From Micromonospora qiuiae (GTDB taxonomy: Bacteria; Actinomycetota; Actinomycetes; Mycobacteriales; Micromonosporaceae), in NCBI RefSeq assembly GCF_016863555.1, contig NZ_BOPC01000047.1, forward strand, positions 1-57,761: DNA of 57,761 nt, written 5' to 3'. The position numbers and the translations under genes are program-made. Shown piece after piece: positions 8,228 to 16,133 of the stretch. Positions within the stretch are counted from its first letter, which is position 1; the number at the start of each line of letters is the position of its first letter. Under the pieces are notes generated by a model, which made no database searches, was not told where the DNA came from, and saw only the letters and a program-made list of their open reading frames with translations.

Positions 8228-8962
8228 GTGGGGCGACGGAGGCTGGGGTTCTGGCAATGGCTCGCCGTGGTGCTGGTCAAGCCGGTGATGACCGTCTGGA
8301 CACGGCGTACCTGGCGGGGCATGGAGCACCTGCGCCACGGCCCGGTGATCATCGTGCCGAACCACATCTCGCACGCCGACCCGCTGGTCTGTGCCCACTA
8401 CGTCTACGACGCCGGGCGGTGGCCGCAGTTCCTCGGCAAGGCGAGCGTGTTCAAGGTGCCGGTGATCGGCTGGATCCTGCACCGGTGCCGGCAGATTCCC
8501 GTGGAACGGGGCTCGGTGGACGCGGCGAGATCGCTGGACGCCCTGGTCAAGGCGCTCGACGAGGGTGGTGCGGTGATCATCTACCCGGAGGGCACCATCA
8601 GCCGCGAGCCGAACCTGTGGCCGATGAAGGGCAAGACCGGTGCCGCCCGGCTGGCGCTCGCCACCGGTGCCCCGGTGGTCCCGGTGGCCATGTGGGGGCC
8701 GGAGCGCATCTTCGAGCCGCGCCGGAACCGACTCAACCTGCGGCCCCGGATCCCGGTGACCGTGGTGGCCGGGCCGCCGATCGACCTGAGTCGCTGGGCC
8801 GGCGCCACACCGAGCCGACAGGTGCTTGAGGAGATGACCGACGTGATCATGCTGCGGCTGCGCGACATGCTGGCCGAGATCCGGGGCGGCACGCCTCCGC
8901 CCCTGTGGCAGCGGGCCGGCCGAGGCAGCGCCGAAGGGCAGCGCCCGGAGGCGACCGCATGA
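8228..8962 (+). CDS. plsC: 1-acyl-sn-glycerol-3-phosphate acyltransferase
   Basis: Encodes 244 aa, transferring a second acyl chain to lysophosphatidate at the membrane. The HX4D motif is in PNHISHADPL, the substrate-binding PEGTIS motif follows, and VPVAMWGPE is near the C-terminal third. The GTG at 8228 follows GGAGGCAG; longer upstream frame is not coding. Its stop overlaps the start of a mini-ORF at 8959, which in turn overlaps gpsA, so acylation and glycerol-3-phosphate supply are co-translated. Confidence 0.92.
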   Translation: MGRRRLGFWQWLAVVLVKPVMTVWTRRTWRGMEHLRHGPVIIVPNHISHADPLVCAHYVYDAGRWPQFLGKASVFKVPVIGWILHRCRQIPVERGSVDAARSLDALVKALDEGGAVIIYPEGTISREPNLWPMKGKTGAARLALATGAPVVPVAMWGPERIFEPRRNRLNLRPRIPVTVVAGPPIDLSRWAGATPSRQVLEEMTDVIMLRLRDMLAEIRGGTPPPLWQRAGRGSAEGQRPEATA

Positions 8963-9042
8963 ACGAGCGTGGGCGAGCAGTCCAGCAACGCGGTGCGGTG
9001 CTGCCCGACGGCCGCGCGGAGCGCCGTGGAGCGCTGGCATGA
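8959..9042 (+). CDS. 27-codon coupling mini-ORF between plsC and gpsA
   Basis: An ATG overlaps the plsC stop (ATGA at 8959) and its TGA overlaps the gpsA ATG (ATGA at 9039), so the 27-codon frame exactly bridges the two genes. It begins MNERGRAVQQRG. Third-position G/C is about 70 percent, below the surrounding genes, so it may serve re-initiation rather than encode a functional protein. It resembles the mini-ORFs before thiL and rsmD. Confidence 0.4.
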   Translation: MNERGRAVQQRGAVLPDGRAERRGALA

Positions 9043-10037
9043 GTGGGCATGTGGCGGTGCTGGGGGCCGGCTCCTGGGGTACGGCGTTCGCGAAGATCCT
9101 GGCCGACGCCGGGCGGGACGTCACCGTCTGGGCCCGGCGACAGTCGATCGCCGACACCATCCGAGCGCAGCGGAGCAACCCGGAGTACCTGCCCGGGGCG
9201 GTGCTGCCGCAGCGGGTCACCGGCACCGGCGACGCCGCCGAGGCGATCACGGGTGCGGAGATGGTGGTGCTGGCGGTGCCGTCCCAGACGCTCCGTGGCA
9301 ACCTCGCCGGCTGGGTCGAGCACCTGCATCCCGATGCCACGCTGGTCTCCCTGATGAAGGGCATCGAACTCGGCACCACCAAGCGGATGAGCGAGGTGAT
9401 CGTCGAGACCGCCGGGGTGGCGGCGGACCGCGTGGTGGTGGTCTCCGGCCCCAACCTGGCACCGGAGATCGCCGCCGGGCAACCGGCCGCCACCGTGGTC
9501 GCCTGCACCGACCCCGACCGGGCCGCGCAGGTGCAGCGGGCCATCACCACGCCGTACTTCCGCCCCTACACCAACGACGACGTGATCGGCTGCGAGTTGG
9601 GCGGGGCGGTGAAGAACGTGATCGCCCTGGCGTACGGCATCGCCACCGCGATGGGCTTCGGCCACAACACCCGGGCGACGTTGGTCACCCGCGGCCTGGC
9701 CGAGACCGCCCGGCTGGGCGTGGCCCTCGGCGCGGATCCGCTCACCTTCGCCGGCCTGGCCGGCATGGGCGACCTGGTCGCCTCCTGCTCCTCACCGTCG
9801 GCGCGCAACCGCACCTTCGGGGAACACCTGGGCCGGGGCGCCACCCTGGAGGAGGCGCGGGTGGCCACCCGGCAGACCGCCGAGGGCGTGAAGAGCGCTC
9901 TGGCGATCCGGGACCTGGCCCGCGCCCGGAGGGTGGAGATGCCGATCACCGAGCAGGTCGAACTGGTCTGCCACGAGGGCGTCGACCCCCGCGTCGCGGT
10001 ACGGGCCCTGATGAGCCGCACCACGAAACCGGAGTGA
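9039..10037 (+). CDS. gpsA: NAD(P)-dependent glycerol-3-phosphate dehydrogenase
   Basis: Encodes 332 aa, reducing dihydroxyacetone phosphate to sn-glycerol-3-phosphate, the backbone for PlsX/PlsC-dependent phospholipid synthesis. The Rossmann motif is VAVLGAGSWGTAFAKIL at residues 5-21. Family motifs LMKGIE, SGPNLAPEIA, GGAVKNVIALAYGIA and AGMGDLVASC follow. The length is typical. A possible Shine-Dalgarno GGAG lies inside the upstream mini-ORF, whose stop overlaps this start. Confidence 0.96.
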   Translation: MSGHVAVLGAGSWGTAFAKILADAGRDVTVWARRQSIADTIRAQRSNPEYLPGAVLPQRVTGTGDAAEAITGAEMVVLAVPSQTLRGNLAGWVEHLHPDATLVSLMKGIELGTTKRMSEVIVETAGVAADRVVVVSGPNLAPEIAAGQPAATVVACTDPDRAAQVQRAITTPYFRPYTNDDVIGCELGGAVKNVIALAYGIATAMGFGHNTRATLVTRGLAETARLGVALGADPLTFAGLAGMGDLVASCSSPSARNRTFGEHLGRGATLEEARVATRQTAEGVKSALAIRDLARARRVEMPITEQVELVCHEGVDPRVAVRALMSRTTKPE

Positions 10038-10041
10038 ACTG

Positions 10042-11184
10042 GTGAACGAGTCCCGGTCTCTCGGCGGCCGCTTCCCCGAGCAGGGCGACGGCACCCGATG
10101 TGCGCACGCCGGCCTGCCTGAGCCCGTACCGGGCGCGCCCTTCCTGCCCGGCCCGGTCTTCGCCGCGCCGTACCACCTCGACCCCGCGCAGGGGTCGGCG
10201 ACGCCGCCGAACTGGTACGGCCGCCCGGACAACCCCACCCGTCGGCTGCTGGAGGCGGCGATCGGCGAGTTGGAGGGGGGTGAGTGCCGGGTCTTCGCCA
10301 GCGGGCAGGCGGCGATCACCGGCCTGCTGCTGGCGATGCTGCGTCCGGGCGACACCGTGGTGCTTCCCGCCGACGGCTACTTCGCGGTGCGGGCGTTCGC
10401 CACCGAGACCCTGGCCGGCAACGGCGTACGGGTGCTGCTGGCCCCGACCGCCGGCCCGTACCCGTCCTTCGAGGGGGTACGCCTGGTGCTGGTGGAGACG
10501 CTGGCCAACCCGGGACTGGACGTGGTCGACCTGCCCGCGCTGGCCGAGCGTGCCCGCTCGACGGGAGCTCTGCTGGCGGTGGACAACACCACCGCGACGC
10601 CCCTCGGGCAGCGTCCGCTGGACCTCGGTGCGGACCTGGTGGTCGCCTCCGGCACCAAGGCGTTGACCGGCCACTCCGACCTGCTGCTCGGCTACCTCGC
10701 CACCCGATCGACGGAGCTGCTGGACAAGCTCACCGCCTGGCGGACCGCCACCGGGGCGGTGCCTGGTGCCTTCGACGCCTGGCTGGCTCACCGCTCGCTG
10801 GCCACGCTCGATCTGCGGCTCGGGCGGCAGAGCGCCAACGCCGAGGCGCTCGCCCGGATGCTGGCGGCGCGCGCCGACGTGTCCGGGCTGCGCTGGCCGG
10901 GACGGGCGGACGATCCGGCGTACCCGGTGGCGTCGCGCCAGCTACGGCGGATGCCCGGGGTGCTCTCCTTCGACCTCGGCAGCGCCGAGCGGGTCGCCCG
11001 GTTCCTGGAGGCGTCCCGGCTGGTTGCGGCGGCGACCTCCTTCGGTGGCCTGCACACCACCGCAGACCGGCGGGCGCAGTGGGGCGACGACACCGCCCCG
11101 GGTTTCGTCCGGCTCTCCTGTGGGGTGGAGGACACCGTGGACCTCGTCGCGGACGTCACGGCCGCACTGGGCGCCGTCGTCTGA
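10042..11184 (+). CDS. PLP-dependent Cys/Met metabolism enzyme (cystathionine gamma-lyase-like)
   Basis: Encodes 380 aa of the fold-type I trans-sulfuration family. The Schiff-base lysine is in VVASGTKALTGHSDLLLGYL, and the PLP-binding region reads GGECRVFASGQAAITGLLLA. Substrate, whether cystathionine, methionine or homocysteine derived, cannot be decided from sequence. The start is GTG, 4 nt after gpsA. The N-terminus begins VNESR, unlike the usual family start near GTRCAHAG, and recalls the mini-ORF leader found before other genes here. Its stop overlaps the next gene (TGATG). Confidence 0.85.
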   Translation: MNESRSLGGRFPEQGDGTRCAHAGLPEPVPGAPFLPGPVFAAPYHLDPAQGSATPPNWYGRPDNPTRRLLEAAIGELEGGECRVFASGQAAITGLLLAMLRPGDTVVLPADGYFAVRAFATETLAGNGVRVLLAPTAGPYPSFEGVRLVLVETLANPGLDVVDLPALAERARSTGALLAVDNTTATPLGQRPLDLGADLVVASGTKALTGHSDLLLGYLATRSTELLDKLTAWRTATGAVPGAFDAWLAHRSLATLDLRLGRQSANAEALARMLAARADVSGLRWPGRADDPAYPVASRQLRRMPGVLSFDLGSAERVARFLEASRLVAAATSFGGLHTTADRRAQWGDDTAPGFVRLSCGVEDTVDLVADVTAALGAVV

Positions 11185-12026
11185 TGGCGCCCGACTCCCC
11201 GGTCGAGCGGGCCGCCGTGGTCGCCCGGCTGCGGGCCGCCGGCTGCGTCTGGGCCGAGGACGAGGCCCGGCTGCTCGTCGAGGCCGCCACCGGTCCGGAG
11301 ATGCTCGCCGGCCTGGTGGATCGACGGGTCGCCGGAGAGCCGCTGGAGTACCTGCTCGGTTGGGCGGAGTTCTGCGGTGAGCGGATCGTCGTCGAGCCCG
11401 GGGTGTTCGTGCCGCGTGCGCGTACCGCCCTGCTGGTCACGGCAGCCGCCGCGGTGACCGGGCCAGCGGCGGCGGTGGTCGAGCTCTGCTGCGGCACCGG
11501 CGCGCTCACCCGGGCCCTGGCCCGTCGGCTCGTCGCGCCACGCCTGCTCGCCGCAGTCGACCTGGACCCGGCGGCGGTGTCCTGCGCGCGGCGCAACCTG
11601 GCCGACCTGGCCGTGCCGGTCTTCGCCGGTGACCTCTTCGACCCGCTGCCGGTCGCCTGGCGCGGCAACCTTGACCTGGTGGTGGCGAACGCCCCGTACG
11701 TGCCGACGGGGGAGCTGACCCTGCTGCCGGCGGAGTCCCGCCGGTACGAGGCACCGGTGGCGCTGGACGGCGGGTCGAACGGGTTGGCGGTGCTGCGCCG
11801 GATCGCCGTTGCCGCGCTGAGCTGGCTCGCGCCCGGCGGGCACCTGGTGGTGGAGGTCGGCGCGGTCCAGGTCGACGAACTGCGGGCGGTGCTGACCGAG
11901 ATCGGACTGGTCGCGGAAGTGATCCGGGACGAGGCGCTTGACGCCACCGCGATGACGGCGCGGCGGCCGACCGGAGTCGCGGGTCGGCGGCCGAGCGGCA
12001 TGGCGGGTCGGCGGCGCGAGAATTAG
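11184..12026 (+). CDS. PrmC/HemK-like N5-glutamine methyltransferase
   Basis: Encodes 280 aa. An N-terminal helical segment (about 1-60) with EPLEYLLGWAEFCG precedes a Rossmann methylase with the SAM loop VVELCCGTGALTRALA and the active-site tetrapeptide NAPY where PrmC/HemK normally has NPPY. It is therefore a paralogue of the release-factor methylase, and its substrate is unknown. The last 20 residues repeat an R-R-P-(T/S)-G-(V/M)-A-G unit. Translation is coupled to the preceding PLP enzyme by a 1-nt overlap. Confidence 0.82.
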   Translation: MAPDSPVERAAVVARLRAAGCVWAEDEARLLVEAATGPEMLAGLVDRRVAGEPLEYLLGWAEFCGERIVVEPGVFVPRARTALLVTAAAAVTGPAAAVVELCCGTGALTRALARRLVAPRLLAAVDLDPAAVSCARRNLADLAVPVFAGDLFDPLPVAWRGNLDLVVANAPYVPTGELTLLPAESRRYEAPVALDGGSNGLAVLRRIAVAALSWLAPGGHLVVEVGAVQVDELRAVLTEIGLVAEVIRDEALDATAMTARRPTGVAGRRPSGMAGRRREN

Positions 12027-12063
12027 CCTCACCACAGGTCAGACGGCGGGAGGCGGATGTCGG

Positions 12064-13119
12064 ATGGGTAGCGCAGCGGTGCCGGTGGTCGTCGGGATCG
12101 ACAACGGCGGTACGAGCAACAACGCCACCGTGCTCACGCTCGACGGGCGGTTCCTGGTCGACCGGCTGGTGGAGACGCCCAGCGAGGTGCTGGCGGGCCC
12201 GGAGGCGGCGGTCGAGGCGATGGCCCGCGCCTTCGACGGTGTGCTGGCCCTGACCGGGGTGCTCCGCGAGCAGGTACGCGCAGTCGGGCTGGACACGCCC
12301 GGCCCGGCCAGCGCCACCGGGGTGATCTCGTCGAAGGGCTCGACGAACTTCTCTCAGCCGGCCTGGCGCGGCTACGACATCCGGGGCGCGCTGGAGCGTC
12401 GGCTCGGGCTGCCGGTGTTCTACCACAACGACGGCAACGCGGCGGCGCTCTACGCCCACCACGTTCACTTCGGCGCCGACGCGATGCGACGGTCCTCGGT
12501 CTCCGCGATCGTCGGCACCGGGCTGGGCGGCGGCCTGATCCAGGATGGCCGGGTGATCGCCGGTGCCGCGGGAATGGCCGGCGAACTGGGACATGTCCAC
12601 ATTCCGCTGACGGAGGTGCTGGCTCCACTACAGCCGGTGCCGGTCTGCGCCTGCGGTTTCGTCGGTGACGTGGAGAGCGTCGCCTCGCTGACCGGGATCG
12701 AGCGCAACCTGCTGCCGTACTGGCTGACCCGGTTCCCGGAGCACCCGCTGGCCGGTGTGTCGCCAGCGCGGGCGGCGAAGCTGGTCCGCGACCACGGCGA
12801 GCGCGGCGACGAACTGGCCCGGGAGATCTTCGCCCAGCAGGCGCGGGCGCTCGGAGCGTTGTTCACCATCGCGGCCAACTTCACCGATCCGCACGCGTAC
12901 TTCGTCGGCGGTGGGGTGATGGAGACGGCGCCGGAGTTCCGCGACTGGTTCCTGGCGGCGGTGCGCCAGCACACCCGGCTCCGCGCGGAGCAGGCGGCTC
13001 TGGCGACCTTCGCGCTGGTGCCGGACCGGGACATGGCCGGCGCGCGCGGCGTGGCGCTCGCCGCCCTGGAGGCGGTACGCGCCGAGCCGGCGCCGCCGCC
13101 CCCGCTGGTCGGCGGTTGA
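12064..13119 (+). CDS. ROK-family sugar kinase-like protein
   Basis: Encodes 351 aa of the ROK (repressor/ORF/kinase) family without an N-terminal DNA-binding domain, so a kinase. The phosphate loop is GIDNGGTSNN, the catalytic Asp lies in FYHNDGNAAALY, and GTGLGGGLIQDG binds nucleotide. The usual Zn site CxCGxxGCxE reads CACGFVGDVE: the third cysteine is Asp, so metal binding is altered or lost. The sugar cannot be named. The ATG at 12064 has GGGAGG about 10 nt upstream. Confidence 0.85.
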   Translation: MGSAAVPVVVGIDNGGTSNNATVLTLDGRFLVDRLVETPSEVLAGPEAAVEAMARAFDGVLALTGVLREQVRAVGLDTPGPASATGVISSKGSTNFSQPAWRGYDIRGALERRLGLPVFYHNDGNAAALYAHHVHFGADAMRRSSVSAIVGTGLGGGLIQDGRVIAGAAGMAGELGHVHIPLTEVLAPLQPVPVCACGFVGDVESVASLTGIERNLLPYWLTRFPEHPLAGVSPARAAKLVRDHGERGDELAREIFAQQARALGALFTIAANFTDPHAYFVGGGVMETAPEFRDWFLAAVRQHTRLRAEQAALATFALVPDRDMAGARGVALAALEAVRAEPAPPPPLVGG

Positions 13120-13159
13120 GTCGGCGCCGTTTTCGCCAGGTGTTGGCGGGCGGGATGAA

Positions 13160-13198
13160 GCTGACCGGGCCGGCGGTGCCCTTACCGGCCCGGTCAGC
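13160..13198. terminator. Bidirectional terminator between ROK and DUF397 genes
   Basis: A perfect 14-bp G/C-rich stem (13160-13173 with 13185-13198) and an 11-nt loop lie between convergent genes, 41 bp after the ROK stop and 31 bp before the DUF397 stop. Confidence 0.75.
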
Positions 13199-13228
13199 GG
13201 CTCTGGGGTGTGCCGGTCGTGGTGCGGG

Positions 13229-13429
13229 TCAGCGGGTCGGCGGTGCCTGGGCGAAGGCACTCCAGGCGGCCGGTGGGAAGGACAGCAGCGGACCGCTCGG
13301 GTCCTTGGAGTCGCGCACGGCCACCGCCCCGGGGACGACCGCCACCTCCACGCAGGCTCCCTCGTCACCGCTGTGGCTGCTCTTGCGCCATCCGACCACG
13401 GCCACCGCCGCGCTGATCGTCGGTGTCAT
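13229..13429 (-). CDS. DUF397 small protein
   Basis: Encodes 66 aa. It has the DUF397 signature GWRKSSHSGDEGACVEVA followed by VAVRDSKDPSGPLLSF and a terminal AWSAF. Such proteins are found paired with XRE/DUF5753 regulators in actinomycetes (bldB/abaA-orfA or Scr1/Scr2-type pairs) and probably form a regulatory pair with them. Its ATG overlaps the stop of the XRE gene by 4 bp, so the two are translationally coupled. Confidence 0.9.
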   Translation of the reverse strand: MTPTISAAVAVVGWRKSSHSGDEGACVEVAVVPGAVAVRDSKDPSGPLLSFPPAAWSAFAQAPPTR

Positions 13430-14280
13430 GCCAGGTACCGTCCCTTCAGAATGTTGGCGATTGCGTCGCGGCTGTCCGCCGGGCTGAGCGCGACGGTCCG
13501 CAGGTGTTCCATGATCTTGGTGCAGGTGCGCAGGTCACCGGGGCGGTCGAGAATCATCTGACCGGCGACCGTTTCCACCGAGGCGATGATCGGGTCCTCC
13601 GGGTCGGCGAACTCGAGGATGTGCAGTGAGCCCCGGGTGCCGCGGTGGTAGCCGGCGGCCAACGGGATGACCTGAACGGTGATGTTCGGCAGCTCACTCA
13701 TTTTGAGCAGGTGGCGTAGTTGCCCCTGCATCGCCGAGTCGTCACCGACCGGGCGGAGCAGGGCGGCCTCGTCGAGGATCGCGTCGAAGATCGGCGGATC
13801 CTCTCCGGCGAGCCGTTGCTGCCGGTCCAGCCGCAGGTGCACCCGATCCTCGACGTCGTTGTCGCTGAGGGTGTGCGGACCGCCCCGCATCACGCCGCGG
13901 ATGTAGTCGGCGGTCTGCAACAGCCCGGGCACCACCGAGGGCTCGAAGTTGAAGATGCCGGTCGCCTCGGCCTCGAGCGAGATGAAGTCGATGGTGCGGC
14001 GGTCGAGCAGGTACGAGTAGGAAACCCACCATCCGGGTTTGCGGGCGTCCTTGGCCAGCGCGACGGCCGCCGCGACCTCGTCCGCGCTGGCGCCGTAGAG
14101 GGTGAGCAGCGCGCGTACGGTGGCCGGGTTGACCAGGGTCTGCGCGTTCTCGTAGCGGGACAACGTGCTGCGGGTGCTGTTGATCTCGTCCGCCGCGGCC
14201 TCCAGGGTGAGGCCGGCTGCCTCCCGGTGGAGACGCAGGGCGATGCCCAGCCGACGGGACCGTGCGGTCTTCGGTGCCAT
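13426..14280 (-). CDS. XRE-family regulator with DUF5753 domain
   Basis: Encodes 284 aa. Residues about 8-62 are a helix-turn-helix (GIALRLHREAAGLTLEAAAD, then STRSTLSRYENAQ). Residues about 95-280 match the DUF5753 ligand/partner domain (EATGIFNFEPSVVPGLLQTADY, then VQVIPLAAGYHRGTRGS). It pairs with the overlapping DUF397 gene. Family members govern development or stress states in Streptomyces; this one's target is unknown. I use the ATG at 14280 (MAPKTARSRRLG); an upstream ATG at 14316 in frame is possible if the transcript starts near 14326. Confidence 0.9.
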   Translation of the reverse strand: MAPKTARSRRLGIALRLHREAAGLTLEAAADEINSTRSTLSRYENAQTLVNPATVRALLTLYGASADEVAAAVALAKDARKPGWWVSYSYLLDRRTIDFISLEAEATGIFNFEPSVVPGLLQTADYIRGVMRGGPHTLSDNDVEDRVHLRLDRQQRLAGEDPPIFDAILDEAALLRPVGDDSAMQGQLRHLLKMSELPNITVQVIPLAAGYHRGTRGSLHILEFADPEDPIIASVETVAGQMILDRPGDLRTCTKIMEHLRTVALSPADSRDAIANILKGRYLA

Positions 14281-14333
14281 GCATTGATGGTCGCACGTAT
14301 TTGGGACTCTGTACATGAGAAAACGTTGGTGAG

Positions 14334-14362
14334 AGTTGCATTCACGCCCATCAGGATGTCAA
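14334..14362 (-). promoter_or_regulatory. Candidate promoter of the XRE-DUF397 pair
   Basis: On the minus strand a consensus TTGACA (14362-14357) is followed 17 bp later by GCAACT (14339-14334). The -35 is perfect but the -10 is weak, which suits a promoter that needs an activator or is self-regulated. The start would fall near 14326. Confidence 0.35.
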
Positions 14363-14508
14363 CCTGTTGGTGCGTCCTCACCGCCGGTTGTCGTGGCGAC
14401 GGTGGTGGTGAGCGACCGGAGGGGATGGGGCGCGCGGCGGTCGGGTTTTCCCCCGTGCTCGGCCGCCGCGTGCCCACGCCATAGTCGCCGGACCGGAAGG
14501 AAAGCGAC

Positions 14509-14544
14509 GTGTTCGAAGACTGTCACCCCGGTGGCCTGCGATGA
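14509..14544 (+). CDS. 11-codon coupling mini-ORF
   Basis: A GTG at 14509 preceded by GGAAGGAAAG opens an 11-codon frame (VFEDCHPGGLR) whose TGA overlaps the ATG of the following small gene (ATGA at 14541). The downstream gene itself has no clear ribosome site, so it would depend on re-initiation from this leader. Confidence 0.35.
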   Translation: MFEDCHPGGLR

Positions 14545-14777
14545 CGCGCTTCCTGGTGGTGCTGACCGACGTCCGCCCCTACGAGGGGGGAGGCCGCAAC
14601 GAGCGGACCTCGCCCGAGCGCCGCCGCCAGGTGGTCGGCGCGAGCAGCCGGGAAGCGGCCGAGCGGATCGCCGGGGCGTTCATGGCGCTGGGCATGGTGC
14701 GGGCCGGTCGGCAGCGGGTCAAGGTGATCGCCATCGGCCGACGACATGCGTACGGGGAGCGGGAGGCGGCGGGCTAG
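14541..14777 (+). CDS. Small protein of unknown function
   Basis: Encodes 78 aa. I do not recognise a family. It begins MTRFLVVLTDVRPYEGGG and is Arg-rich (ERRRQVVGASSREAAERIAG), with a basic C-terminus and no signal peptide or membrane span. A short beta-alpha-beta-like pattern (LVVLTDV ... AAERIAGAFMAL ... VKVIAIG) is plausible. Third-position G/C is high and an overlapping mini-ORF leads into it, so I regard it as a real gene. It lies between the XRE-DUF397 pair and ddl. Confidence 0.5.
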   Translation: MTRFLVVLTDVRPYEGGGRNERTSPERRRQVVGASSREAAERIAGAFMALGMVRAGRQRVKVIAIGRRHAYGEREAAG

Positions 14778-14924
14778 CTGAGTTGTCCGGTTACGCTCCG
14801 TATGCGCATTGTCGGCGGAATAGGCCTTCCCGTGTTCTCGCAGGGTATCGACTACCCGTTCTCGCCACCCACAGTAAGGTCATCCGGGAGAGCGCCAGTA
14901 GTGCGTCCCGGAAAGGTGACCGCA

Positions 14925-16031
14925 GTGACCACCCCAGGAAAGACCCGTGTCGCGATCGTCTTCGGCGGCCGCAGCCCGGAGCACGGCATCTCCTGCGTCA
15001 GCGCCGGCAGTGTGCTCGGCGCACTCGATCCGGATGAGTTCGAGGTGGTGCCGGTGGGCATCACCCGCGCCGGTCAGTGGGTACTGACCGACGGTGATCC
15101 GGGCCGGTTGGCGATCGACGCCCGCCGGCTGCCGGAAATCACCGCCGACTCGGGCACCGACATCGTGCTGCGGGCCGACCCGACCGGCAACGGGCTGCTG
15201 GTGCTCGACCCGACCGAGGGTCCCCGGGCACTGGCCGATGTGGACGTGGTCTTCCCCGTGCTGCACGGCGCCTACGGCGAGGACGGCACCATCCAGGGCA
15301 TGCTGGAGATGGCCGGCATCCCGTACGTGGGGGCGAAGGTGTTCGCCTCGTCCGCCGCCATGGACAAGGAGTTCACCAAGAAGCTCTGCGCGGCCGAGGG
15401 CATCCCGGTCGGCCCGTACGCGGTGCTGCGCAGCGGGATGACGCTGAGCGAGGCGGAGAAGCAGCGGCTCGGCCTGCCGGTCTTCGTCAAACCGTCCCGG
15501 GCCGGGTCATCCTTCGGCATCACCAAGGTCAAGGACTGGGCGGAGCTGGACGCGGCCATCGCCGTGGCCCGCGAGATCGACAGCAAGGTGCTGGTCGAGG
15601 GCGCGATCGTCGGCCGGGAAATCGAGTGCGGCGTGCTGGAGGGCGAGACCGGCGGGGCGCCGGAGGCGTCCGTGCTCGCCGAGGTGCGCGTGATCGGCGA
15701 CTACGACTTCTACGACTTCGAGGCCAAGTACATCGACGCGGAGTCGGCCTGCGAGTACGACATCCCGGCCGACCTGCCGGAGCGGGTCACCCGGCAGGTG
15801 CGCGACTACGCTGTCCGCGCCTTCACCGCGCTGGACTGCGCCGGGCTGGCCCGGGTCGACTTCTTCGTCACTCCCGAGCTGGACGTCTACCTCAACGAGA
15901 TCAACACGATGCCCGGCTTCACCCCGACGTCGATGTTCCCCCGCATGTGGGCGGCCGCCGGACTGGAGTACCCGAAGCTGGTCGACCGGCTCATCCGTAC
16001 CGCCCTGACCCGGGGTCACGGCCAGCACTGA
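14925..16031 (+). CDS. ddl: D-alanine--D-alanine ligase
   Basis: Encodes 368 aa, ATP-dependent synthesis of D-Ala-D-Ala for peptidoglycan precursors. ATP-grasp motifs: VAIVFGGRSPEHGISCVSAG at the N-terminus, LHGAYGEDGTIQG, PVFVKPSRAGSSFGITKV and the metal-binding LNEINTMPGFTPTSMFP. The sequence EHGISC in place of EHxVS and the SMFP ending are within normal Ddl variation; no VanA-type omega loop signature is evident. I choose GTG 14925, 8 nt after GAAAGG; an in-frame GTG at 14916 is less well placed. Confidence 0.95.
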   Translation: MTTPGKTRVAIVFGGRSPEHGISCVSAGSVLGALDPDEFEVVPVGITRAGQWVLTDGDPGRLAIDARRLPEITADSGTDIVLRADPTGNGLLVLDPTEGPRALADVDVVFPVLHGAYGEDGTIQGMLEMAGIPYVGAKVFASSAAMDKEFTKKLCAAEGIPVGPYAVLRSGMTLSEAEKQRLGLPVFVKPSRAGSSFGITKVKDWAELDAAIAVAREIDSKVLVEGAIVGREIECGVLEGETGGAPEASVLAEVRVIGDYDFYDFEAKYIDAESACEYDIPADLPERVTRQVRDYAVRAFTALDCAGLARVDFFVTPELDVYLNEINTMPGFTPTSMFPRMWAAAGLEYPKLVDRLIRTALTRGHGQH

Positions 16032-16133
16032 CCACCAGCCGGCGCGGCCGGCGGTCAAAAGGTGCAGCACTGACCACCGGCCGGCGGTCAAAAGGTGCAG
16101 CACTGACCACCGGCCGGCGGTCAGGAAGTGCAG
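16026..16133. repeat. Three tandem hairpin units joining ddl and DUF3515 ends
   Basis: Units at 16026-16067 (42 bp, with a 9-bp insertion), 16068-16100 and 16101-16133 (33 bp each) share CACTGACCACCGGCCGGCGG. Each contains a GACC..CGGCCG..GGTC palindrome. The first unit contains the ddl stop and the last contains the stop of the convergent DUF3515 gene. They look like a duplicated bidirectional terminator. Confidence 0.75.

Noticed and set aside
12057..12071. Four-codon MSDG frame overlapping the ROK start
   Set aside because: Too short to judge, and its ribosome site spacing is too small; chance is likely.
14802..14924. N-terminal extension of ddl
   Set aside because: The Ddl fold begins at the GTG at 14925 with a ribosome site; the extra residues match no family.
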